Assembly: GCA_037576215.1 (NCBI GenBank)
Contig: JBANDB010000006.1
Coordinates: 2,294,001-2,358,000, forward strand
DNA: 64,000 bases
Reading direction: 5' to 3'
From: Armillaria gallica
Lineage: Eukaryota > Basidiomycota > Agaricomycetes > Agaricales > Physalacriaceae
The notes under the pieces were generated by a model. That model was given only the letters and a program-made list of their open reading frames with translations, was not told where the DNA came from and did not search any database. A program made the translations under genes and the position numbers. The stretch's first letter is position 1. Every line of letters starts with the position of its first letter. This document shows, piece by piece, positions 14,878-26,409 of this stretch.

Positions 14878-15893
14878 CTACTTGATCTCCGCGCAGTCGC
14901 ACTGGGCGCTGCGCCCTACTGCGCCCTTGCCACAGACGTCACACCAGGACCGATTTCCCTGTTCGACGCCGATGGAATTTTTGGACGAGTTGGAGTGGTG
15001 GGAGCTGGCGACAGACTCCTCGCGATGGATAGAGATGATGTGACGGCCGAGATCGTGCTTCCTGGAGAAGGAGCGACCACACGAGCGGTGGGGACAGACG
15101 TGTGGCTTGAGACGGTTGGGGTCATGAGTGGCCATGTGAGTTTTGAGGTTGTAGGCCCTGGCAAAGGCTGCAGAGAGAGAGAAATTAGCAGTGGAAGAAG
15201 GACAGAAAGTAAGAGCTACTTGCCTCTTGGACACGAAGGACACTGGTATTTTTTGCGTGGGTCCTGTTTATGGTCATCGACGCGGATGGGGGGGACGTTG
15301 GGCACCACCGGAAGCTGCGTCGAGATATGCGACGGCGACACGGTGGCCTGGCCCATGCTGTAGTAGTAACCGGCCGACCTAGACGGCGGTCCGTAGTCAG
15401 AGTAGCTGGTGCGAGCTACGTACTGCTTCGCAGCCGCAGAGGGCGGCGAAAGAGGTGGAGTCGGGGGCAAGGAGCCGAAGGAAGTGGGGTCGACATTGGC
15501 AGGAGAATAGTCGCTGAGGGCGTCGACTCTGATCCGTTGAAAGTCCATCTCAAGGTCTAGGGGAAAGGAGTAGTTGGAGGCAGGGTACTCATATGCAGAG
15601 TCGTAGGAGCTCTCATAGGCTGAGCTCCGTGCTGAGCTCTCCGTGATTGCAGAAGGGGGTCCCCGTGTAGGCGTGTCCGATCGCAAAAACGAGTAGGCGT
15701 CGTTCGAGTCAACCGTGAGCAGCTGCAACTGCGCCTGGTCGATTCCAGCGAGACTCGAGTCAAGCTCGCTCTCGAAGAGGTCAGGGTGAGGTGCTACAAC
15801 GTCCAAGGGCGCTGCAAAGGACAGAAAATCAAGGCCCTGCTGGGTATTGGGCTTGGAATAGTCAAAGTTGTCGAAAGTAAAAGCGGAGGCCAT
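14878..15893 (-). CDS. C2H2 zinc-finger transcription factor (two fingers)
   Basis: Two exons, 15893-15224 and 15167-14878, give 319 residues. The first 200 residues are Ser/Pro/Tyr-rich and probably an activation region. Two adjacent C2H2 fingers follow: YQCPSCPRAFARAYNLKTHMATH and HVCPHRSCGRSFSRKHDLGRH. A Cys-rich C-terminus (WCDVCGKG, CDCAEIK) is left. The exon junction cuts the first finger and only keeps the frame if the intron starts with GC (AG|GCAAGT) and ends with AG. Paired fingers of this kind occur in Crz1- and Msn2-like stress regulators; which one this is cannot be told. Confidence 0.9.
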
Positions 15894-16354
15894 CGTTGCT
15901 GCGGACGTGGTGGGGGTCGAAAGCTAACAATCTATGAAATGTCATTGCCAAATATGACTGCTGCGCTTTCGCTTAGTCATCTCTCTCACGTCCACTTGCA
16001 CTGCCCGTGTTTCCACCTATTCTCGACCATCCTTTTACTGCGTGTTGCTGCGATCTCACCGCTTACCTCGTCCTTTCTCATTGCTTACTGACACTGTTCT
16101 CTCGTCCTTTTTGCCTCTGTCTTTCCCTTTTTTTACTCTTAGTCTGTACCGGGATCCGATAGTTCGCACCGGCTCGGCGGCCATATATCCGACCGTCAGC
16201 TCGCATTAGTCCGCCTTGTCGCATTCATTATTACCGCCAGTGTCTTTTCAGCCCCGGTCGTCATGCTGCTTTTCCGCTTGGCTCTTAGTCCGTCTTCACG
16301 CCGGTTCCTGAAATGATTCGCGTCCCTCTGCCGCACTCTGGACCGATTATCACG
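15894..16354. promoter_or_regulatory. Promoter region of the C2H2 gene
   Basis: 461 bp upstream of the C2H2 start, rich in pyrimidine tracts on the plus strand (ctttttgcctctgtctttcc near 16105). Its far end is the tRNA-Lys gene. No further gene is visible. Confidence 0.45.
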
Positions 16355-16452
16355 GCCCGCCTAGCTCAATCGGATAGAGCGTCAGACTCTTAGGATGTCC
16401 AAGGCGGCAGTATCAGATCTGAAGGCTGCGAGTTCGACCCTCGCGGTGGGCT
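16355..16452 (+). tRNA. tRNA-Lys (CUU) with intron
   Basis: Acceptor stem GCCCGCC pairs with GGTGGGC (one G-U). The D stem is gctc/gagc, the anticodon stem tcaga/tctga and the T-arm gcgag-ttcgacc-ctcgc. Anticodon CTT is at 16389-16391, followed by a 24-nt intron (16393-16416) at the canonical position after base 37. It has two close relatives on the other strand at 17676 and 22980. Confidence 0.9.
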
Positions 16453-17160
16453 ACTGAGTTAGTTTTTGACGAGGCCAATGGCAGTCACTATGATTGTCCA
16501 AGATTCCAAGATTCTCCCAGGTCTGTCTATTATCAGTGACCATCTCGCGCCACATGTGTAATTCAAACTGATTTTCTGTTCTCTGTTTTGTTCCTCGGCA
16601 AGTGAACCTTTCCGTTCCAACTGAACCTAGAATGTACTGTAACATGCATATCTTTGCCGTCGGTGACCAGATCTGACAGTCCCCGCCATAACAACGTAGG
16701 ACTACACTTCAAAAACATACCGAAATAGCGACTTGACCTTGAATATTCAGCTCTTGGGCTAGGTCTTCCTTGACATCGACGTCTATAGAAATGATAGACG
16801 TGCGCTGACCGGACTCTATGAATCGGACTCGGACCGTCCCCCGGATATCTACCGTTTAAACGTCGCTCCTTTCCAAAGTGACTTATCGACGACAGGATAT
16901 ACCGTTTCTCCCACCACGGCCTCAGACAGGCGGAACAACCAAAGGAAATGCAAGAAGGCCTGCACTAGATTCCCAACTGTTTTTGACCGATAAGTAAAGC
17001 CGCTGTTAAAGCCACAAAAATTTAATCCCCCAAAAAATATGAGGCTTTAAAGGTTCATTGGCCACCTGTGGCAGTTAAATGCGCAAACCCCGGAACTAGG
17101 GCCGGTATCTCAGCAGCGTCAGCGACTTAGTTTTTGACGACGTAACTTACCTGGCCTGAA
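16453..17160. repeat. Segment bounded by 14-bp direct repeats downstream of tRNA-Lys
   Basis: The 14-mer ttagtttttgacga occurs at 16459-16472, just after the tRNA 3' end, and again at 17127-17140. The right copy runs on into gtaacttacctgg, the kind of sequence that ends the MITE-like element. The 650 bp between the copies hold no supportable gene. A reading consistent with this is an insertion into an older element with a target duplication, but terminal inverted repeats are not obvious. Confidence 0.4.
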
Positions 17161-17271
17161 ATTTACATGTTGCGGCTTTCCTTTCATTACATTAGTTTTT
17201 AGAAATCAGCTTACCGTAATGCCAATAATAAAGTTTTATTGCTGATTTATCGAAATTCATTCGTAGTAATG

Positions 17272-17640
17272 ATCATGATTGATAGGTAACGGTCCTACTT
17301 AAGCACTTGGCTCACGAAAGTGAAATATCCATACACCGAGGGTAAGTTACCTCCCGCTGGAGAGAATTTTTGTCGAGGTAGCTATGTGGCTGCCAGTCAA
17401 GCATAAGAATTACTACAGCTAAATGTATTTGCTACATACTTACAAGGTAAACTCATGGATGTCAAATGAATTAAAGCTCCTGAGATAAAGAACAAGTGTA
17501 AAAAACGCAAAAAAGACAATTGCAGCGCGTCAGTCATGTAGGTAAGTAACGATATAAAACACCCCTTAGGGTGAGTCAGTCAAGAATGGTAATTTACCTA
17601 GTCTGAAAAAGTTAAAAGTTAAAAGTTACAAAAGCTTAAG
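17272..17640. repeat. MITE-like element, copy 1
   Basis: About 370 bp of noncoding DNA that aligns by eye with 22570-22910. Shared blocks in the same order are ggtaagttacctccc, gctggagagaattttt, agctcctgaga, aaaaaacgc, caattgc(a/c)gcgcg, gtcatgt, ggtaagtaacg, acccct and ggt(a/t)a(c/t)ttacct. The ends are inverted GGTAAGTTACC-like sequences, as in a non-autonomous DNA transposon. It sits on the 3' side of a minus-strand tRNA-Lys, as copy 2 does. Confidence 0.6.
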
Positions 17641-17675
17641 GCTTAGTAAATATTGTACGTAAATAAAATAGAACT

Positions 17676-17775
17676 AGCCCACCGCGAGGGTCGAACTCGC
17701 AGCCTTCAGATGTTACTTCGAATCAGTGACTCCGCCGTAAAAGTCTGACGCTCTATCCGATTGAGCTAGGCAGGC
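17676..17775 (-). tRNA. tRNA-Lys (UUU) with intron
   Basis: Same cloverleaf as the copy at 16355, read on the minus strand: acceptor GCCTGCC/GGTGGGC (two wobbles), anticodon stem tcaga/tctga, identical T-arm. Anticodon TTT lies at 17739-17741. The intron is 26 nt (17712-17737) and differs in sequence from the introns of the other two copies. The two acceptor wobbles could mean slight decay. Confidence 0.85.
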
Positions 17776-19324
17776 CATGTTAATAAGCAGAATAGTACCA
17801 GCTATATTTTGAGGATTTTAGAGATCATGGGTACAATCAAAATGATCAGGCCCATGACTTGCATATGGATCGCATGGGTATGCGAGCAATTACCTATTTA
17901 CTATTAACCCGTCGAAGCAATTCACAAAGCGAAACCTGAAGTTGTCGCAACAGTCCCATTTAAGCATGCCCACACTTCCTTGGCCAGTGGCGTCACGCCC
18001 CGATCAGTGTGAAAAGACTGTTCGCGGGATTCCGTTAGTCCTGTGACAGTCCCTTCTATGTGGCAAGCCGACGATCAGCTTGCTTCATATACAGGATGGT
18101 AACGAGACTAAGATTCCGTGTCTCATACGCCCGTCCGAAATTGTACGTGTATCATTATATAACGCAGATCTTCACTGTGACCCCGGGCAGTGCACCAGCC
18201 ATAGCCATGGCGGTTGTCTTCGCCGCTGGATCACCACAAAATGCCCCGGTCCCCCAAATGGGGACATAAATCTCTCTCGCGTTAGCCGGAAGGGAAACGA
18301 ACCCAACATGAGCTTTGTGCAGCCCGCATAAGAGGTTTCCAGGGATGAAATCTGGGAGACGTTATCGGGATAAGTCGTTTTCTATGCGAGGAAGATATGA
18401 AGGTTTATTCTTCATCGTTATCGACAAGGTCGACAAGATGTGCTTAGCGTCATTTGTCCTTCCAGACTCCTTGGGATGTCGCCCCTTGCAAGGAGAACAG
18501 CATTGGCAGGAACGGGCAGAGCCGCGCACAATGCACCGAGAGTCCAGTGATAAGCTCTTCCTGAGCGCAACCTGGACCATATCCAGAAGTGTGCATTTGA
18601 CAGAAGGAGAAGGAAACACTACGTTGAGCATCAACACAGGTTCGATGAAGACGTTGTCGGAACACTTTGGCCTCTTACTTGATGCAGGAATTTTCGATTG
18701 TGGGAAAACAGTGGAAAGAGTGATGGTTGGAGAGCGTGACTAGGGTGCTGGAAATAATGGAAGACAGTGGCAAGGTATCCACGGACGGCGCTCTCTAGAG
18801 GCTGCGAGTGGACATGCCAACACAGGAGTATGCAGCCATACTTATTGCCGGAAGGTGGCTTAACCGTTCCAAAGAGCGGACTGGAGCCCTTAACAGACAG
18901 AGCGACGATAGCGGTGACGATCGCTGCGCAGAGAGATAAGGCCGGTAAATAGACCATGAAGGGAATAATGTCGGCAAGGCCACAAGACAGGCATCGTCCT
19001 CATCGTATAGATAAAAGTCGGGGATGAAATCGCGTAGGAATGGAGCATCTGCACGTCCACTGTCATGAATTGAATATGCCAGGTCCGGGATGAAATCTGG
19101 AAGGCCATCTAAAGCAAAACATTTGGAAATGCCTCAAATATATCTCGCACAGTCGGGGATGCTTAATCGCAGACGCCAAGGGATCAAGGTGGGCAAAATG
19201 TGGTGGCTGTGTTGAAAACGGCTTGCTGCTGACATAAACATCGCGCGAAATGACCTGCCCTAAAGCTCGTTATTGTCACTGAGCCCACTCGTTTTTATCT
19301 CCTGCTTGGTCACTCACCTCCATC
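17776..19324. other. Long intergenic stretch with weak open frames
   Basis: About 1.5 kb with no gene I can support. Overlapping open frames exist on both strands (plus 18315-18743, minus 18631-18957). The minus reading around 18950-19130 repeats a PDFIPD-like peptide. At DNA level gggatgaaatctgg occurs at 18342 and 19087, with a near copy at 19020. No family is recognised and the frames overlap one another, so decayed coding DNA is as likely as a live gene. The right end must hold the MCM5 promoter. Confidence 0.35.
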
Positions 19325-22067
<2,743 letters not shown>

Positions 22068-22569
22068 CCTGATGCTGTGGCATGATCAACTAGATCGGAT
22101 GTATGATTAATTTATTTCTTGTGTACTATTTGTGTTGTTTGTATCGCACTACTGTCATCAGATTCAGTTGACACGGTTCTCTGAAGAACAATGACTCAGT
22201 CCTTTATGTAGACGGTCTAATCAACAGTGGTTGCCGCTGGTTATCAGGACTCAGGAGCGCCGACTGGAAACGACTCAGTCAAAGACTACATAGTGTCGAG
22301 GAGCGTAACGCGAAATTTGAGAAACGCGCGGTAAAGACTTCTAACATCTTCTGAATGTCCAGCAGAATAGGGATCTTATGAAATGCGTCCACGACAATGT
22401 ATCACTGAGTGGAAAACAAGAAGATACTTCAGGCTGTTGGGAAGCCTATTCAACCGAAAGCTTGGATAGGTATTAGGCGACCGCCCAGCGCCGACGACTA
22501 AGGTGTCAGGACTCAGGACTCAGGACTCGGACACGAAACCTAGGTTTCGTTACACTCGGGTTTATTACC
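22068..22569. other. Intergenic region after MCM5
   Basis: About 500 bp with no supportable gene. A short tandem repeat of gactcag-type units lies at about 22505-22530 (aggactcaggactcaggact). It leads into the MITE-like copy 2. Confidence 0.45.
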
Positions 22570-22910
22570 GGTAACTTACCGGTAACTTACTGGTAAGTTA
22601 CCTCCCCTCGCTGGAAGGAGTTTTTTGGAGGTAACTTACCAATCATGTGACTGTCAGCTAAGCATTACAAATGTGTGTATATTCCTTGTACAGTATAGAT
22701 GTAGATATATCCAGTACTTCCAGCTATATAACACCTCCTGAGAGAGAGAAAATGAGAAAAAACGCGAAGATACAGAACCTGCAAAAAATCTGCAATTGCC
22801 GCGCGCTCGTCATGTGAGTGTGCACCTGACAGGTAAGTAACGGTAAGTTACCGTAACAAAATTACCCCTCCTGGGGCGGGGTCAGTAACAAACGGTTACT
22901 TACCTGCCTG
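22570..22910. repeat. MITE-like element, copy 2
   Basis: Homologous to 17272-17640 (see the shared blocks there). The left side has repeated ggtaacttacc units (22567-22605), and the right side has ggtaagtaacggtaagttacc and ggttacttacctgcc. Near-palindromic GGTAA(C/G)TTACC ends, small size and absence of coding sequence fit a MITE. It lies about 70 bp from the 3' end of the neighbouring tRNA-Lys, like copy 1. Confidence 0.6.
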
Positions 22911-22979
22911 GAGGTTTCGTGCGCTACCCGACTCACGACTCACGAATCTACTGCAACAATGTAGGGAAAAAGGTACTTT

Positions 22980-23067
22980 AGCCCACCGCGAGGGTCGAAC
23001 TCGCAGCCTTCAGATCCGCCTAGAAGTCATAAGAGTCTGACGCTCTATCCGATTGAGCTAGGCGGGC
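22980..23067 (-). tRNA. tRNA-Lys (CUU) with intron
   Basis: Minus-strand cloverleaf with acceptor GCCCGCC/GGTGGGC, D stem gctc/gagc, anticodon stem tcaga/tctga and the same T-arm as the other two lysine tRNAs. Anticodon CTT is at 23031-23033. The intron is short, 14 nt (23016-23029). It is 100 bp upstream of the CSN6 start. Confidence 0.9.
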
Positions 23068-23167
23068 TATATTCATAATTTTACTATTAACATATCTCAC
23101 CCTAAAAGTAGGTCAAGACATTGAAGCACGCTTCTTACGTCTCAAACCCTCATTATCATTGACGACG

Positions 23168-24550
23168 ATGAGCGCCATGGATACAGACGAAATCTCTGTG
23201 GTACTCCCATCCACAACGACATCGGGTCTATCGATATCTTTGTAAAGGCGGTTTTGACTTAAGCTTTCAATGATTGACCTTGTCTGTTAGGCATCCCTTA
23301 CCGATTCTGAATATTTCTGAACATTTGACGCGACGGAAACTACAAACAAACACCTCTACTCCTTTCAGTGAGTCGTATGTCCGGTCTCGATGTTGCGAGA
23401 ACATACTCGAACTTTGTTGCAGTCCTTGGAGCCCTGCTGGGCACTCAGAATGGGAGAGATGTGGAGATCGTGAATACCTTTGAATTGGCCGTGGAAGAGG
23501 ATGGTGCTACAGTGGATCATTCTTTCTTGGTATCGCGGCGTGACCAGTGTACGTGAGTCTCTTCTAGCGGGATGTATCATTGACTAAATGTGTCGCGTTT
23601 CATAGACAAGCAAGTCTTTCCCTCCTTGGAATTCATCGGCTGGTACACAGTGGCTCCTGGACCATCTTCGCGTCATATCGCACTTCATTCACAAGTACGC
23701 AACTTGATCCTTCAGCTTACGATTATCTTACAAGGGTAATAGTTCACAGGATACTGCTCAACGCCTCTCCTCCTCCTCCTTCAATCTTCCAGTAATATTT
23801 CCACTGGCTCCGATGGCAATCAAACACTTCCTTTCAAAGCCTATGAGCCAACGATCGAGATCAGGGATCGCCTGTCTCGTCCAGTCTTCATTGAGGCGTC
23901 GTACAATGTAGAGACAGGTGAAGCCGAACGGATCGCTGTCGACTGGACTGCACGCGGTGGGGGTAGTGGCACGAGCTGTATGTTTTTGTTCCCTATGTTG
24001 GCTCTTCAATATTGAAATCGTTTGTAGTGGAATCGCATCTACAAACACAACGAGCGGCTGTCAAAATGCTCCATGACAGAATCGTCATTTTGGTTCACTA
24101 TGTCACAGAGGCTTTAGCAGGTAGGGTGACGCTCGTCAGTGCTTTCTCTTATTGAGTGCATTCCTACCTAGGCACGGCCCCTAAGGACCAAGCTATTCTT
24201 CGATCCATCTCAGCGTTGGTAGCCTCACTTCCTGCAACTGAAAATAAAGCATTCCGTGAGGAATTCGATACGGTTAGATGTTTGCTATATTCTGTCTTTG
24301 CGGCGCTGATAGTAGGATTGGGATAGGAATATGAAGATGTTCAGATCACAGCTTTTCTGTCATCTCTGACCAAATCGACCAGCATTTTGAATGATGTGCG
24401 TCCCACGCCCTGCTTCACCGATTTCAGTCTGAATGACCTTCTGGATTTTAGCTCGTTGATAAGCACCTCATAATCACAGCCAGCCGAGAGGATAAGATGG
24501 GGGCCCGCCGAAGACCTATGGGCAGAATGCCGATGGCAGAGTGGCATTGA
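23168..24550 (+). CDS. CSN6: COP9 signalosome subunit 6 (MPN domain)
   Basis: Nine exons (23168-23241, 23291-23367, 23423-23548, 23606-23694, 23743-23977, 24028-24120, 24172-24272, 24327-24395, 24452-24550) give 320 residues. MPN-domain blocks are HPLPILNISEHLTR, GALLGTQNGRDVEIVNTFEL, VFPSLEFIGWYTVAPGP, STPLLLLLQ and EAERIAVDWTAR. The JAMM zinc ligands are absent, as expected for the non-catalytic CSN6 that pairs with CSN5. The complex removes NEDD8 from cullins. The fourth intron (23695-23742) ends at TAG before TTCACAGG; a nearby CAG would break the frame. Confidence 0.92.
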
Positions 24551-24954
24551 GTTAGATCGTAGAAACCTTTGTCACAGTCACCTTGTGTTTGCTGTTACGA
24601 CTTTCCGAATTGCAATACTGTATCGTTACACCGACCTGTACATATGTGCGTTTCCAGGGAATGCTGTGATATGGAATTGGTGTCGTCAGAGTTGAAGGTG
24701 GAACAAATGTTGGCAGGTTCTTGGTGGAAGTTCGGTCTTCCTCGAATTGAGAGATGCCAGACCCTTTGAACTAATGGAAGGCTCCGTGGGTATACCAATG
24801 TAATGAAGTAGGGAGTGGTCAATGAAGCTGGAATGAATTTGTGCCGATTGGTACGTCGTAGCGTAAGTTTACCAGAGAACGCGATGAAAAGAGAAAGGTA
24901 TGAGCACAGTAGAACCTTCATAACTATAGATCTAACTCTGATCCACACTAACAT
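24551..24954. other. Intergenic region between CSN6 and tRNA-Arg
   Basis: 404 bp. The open frames here are short and without family features. It should hold the CSN6 3' UTR and terminator; nothing else is seen. Confidence 0.45.
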
Positions 24955-25046
24955 GGCCGTCTGGCGAAATGGCATCGCGTCTGACTACGATATTGAACAG
25001 GGTTCGCGTTATCAGGAGATTGCAGGTTCGACCCCTGCGTCGGTCA
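24955..25046 (+). tRNA. tRNA-Arg (ACG) with intron
   Basis: Acceptor GGCCGTC/GTCGGTC (one G-U and one T-T mismatch), D-stem gcga/tcgc, anticodon stem tctga/tcagg and T-arm gcagg-ttcgacc-cctgc. Anticodon ACG is at 24987-24989, with a 20-nt intron at 24991-25010 after base 37. A T-run (ttttta) follows as a pol III stop. Confidence 0.86.
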
Positions 25047-25128
25047 TTCTTTTTAGTTTTATTTTTTTCATACAACAAAGGTATTTTTGTTTTGTGAATG
25101 AGACTTGAGTAATAAGTACTAAGTACCG

Positions 25129-25190
25129 GTGAGATTTTACCTGGACAATGGACATACAGTCACTAACCGGTAAGTTGCCGGTGTATAAAA
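25129..25190. repeat. Short GGTAAGTTGCCGG motif near tRNA-Arg
   Basis: The sequence taccggtgagattttacc and, 30 bp on, ctaaccggtaagttgccggt resemble the ends of the MITE-like copies at 17272 and 22570. It again lies just 3' of a tRNA gene. It may be a remnant or a chance match. Confidence 0.35.
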
Positions 25191-25242
25191 ACGTGTGATG
25201 AGTAACCGCATCCGGTGATCATTGTCTTTCGCCACTACCACG

Positions 25243-26152
25243 ATGCGTCAAGGCCGTCATGACGAGCACAGTAGCAAAGAGTATCGTAGAAATGGTGAGG
25301 TGTTTCATGCGAGACCGACGACGAGTGCTCACATCCGACCTGATGAACCTTTGCGCATGACCCTCGACGCTATTTACCTGGCAATCCTACATGCTCACAG
25401 AACGCTCCCGCTCTAGGTCTCTAGGAAGAGACAAAGAAAGGCGATATTATTCATCCGATGACGAAGCACATGTTACACGCTCTAGACATCAACTACGAGG
25501 GGAAAGCAGTCAACGCAGATATGCCTTGCCCAGGAAGTCTCCCGAAGGTGACCGTAACACGAGAGGTCGAGATCGATATTCCAAGGATATATCTAAACGC
25601 CATAGAGACTCTTCTGTGAGCATGTGCAAGCCCGTTTCTTCCGTGTAGATTCTGACGCATCCTTGTCAAGCGGACGTCTAGTCGAGCTGTGCGTCATGTT
25701 CCCATCAGCTCATCTGGAGGAACATTGTTTTGACCTTCAAAGTGGAAACTATTGTCATTATAGGAGCATGAACGTCGTCGACGCAGCCGTTCATCTGAAT
25801 CATACTCTTCCTTCTCGAGTGAAGACCGCAAGAAACGTAGGCGTAGTTCGCGCTCTAGGTCACCTCGTCGAAGAAAAGAGAAGGATTCGCGAAAGCACAA
25901 GGACAGGGACTATGAAAGGGACAGGAAGAAAGGGAAAAGCAAAGAAAAAGATAGGAAGAAGGATAAAGACAAGGAAGAACGGAGAAGCGTTCTAACGGGC
26001 AAAAAGGTTTCTTCCTTTATTCTTCCTAGCGGCCGTCCGATCTCATTCATGTTTCCCAGATCAAGTTGAAAGTCAGAAAAGAGAAGGGGGATGACGAACG
26101 GGAAGCTAATAGGAAGGATCTTCTACAGTTCTTGAATTCCACGTTCGAATGA
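25243..26152 (+). CDS. Arg/Ser-rich basic nuclear protein, uncharacterised
   Basis: Best model has four exons (25243-25294, 25401-25615, 25764-26006, 26060-26152), about 200 residues. The sequence is dominated by RS, ER and KD repeats (ERSRSRSLGRDKERR, SSRSRSPRRRKEKD, a long run of KDRK units). It closes with a short ordered tail, IKLKVRKEKGDDEREANRKDLLQFLNSTFE, split here as IKLKVRKEKG plus DLLQFLNSTFE. RS-rich composition suggests a splicing-associated nuclear protein, a likely kind of target for SR kinases such as the one encoded at 29055. The second intron (25616-25763) is 148 nt, long for this genome, and may hide a small extra exon. No family name can be given. Confidence 0.72.
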
Positions 26153-26409
26153 ACCATGCACATTATCAGTATGTTGTCTAAATATCTACAGTAACCATGT
26201 GGTGCTATCTAAGTGTCTCTTTGTCTTGTGTATTAAAGTATTACAAACGGGTATCGAAAGAATTACAACAAAGAATAGATTAGAATGCTCTCCAAATAGA
26301 TGTTACGTATGATGGATAAAACCCAGTCGTTAGTTCGTCATTCCTAGCTGACGTCTTCCTGATGAAAGAGGCGTGAGCGCGTGAATGCGAAATCAAGGCA
26401 AGCAAGACA

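Noticed and set aside
23695..23760. CSN6 acceptor at the CAG near 23749
   Set aside because: It throws the following conserved block out of frame; the TAG acceptor at 23740-23742 restores STPLLLLLQ and LPFKAYEP.
24815..25108. 97-codon plus-strand frame over the tRNA-Arg
   Set aside because: It runs through a structured tRNA gene and its pol III terminator, so it is not a protein gene.
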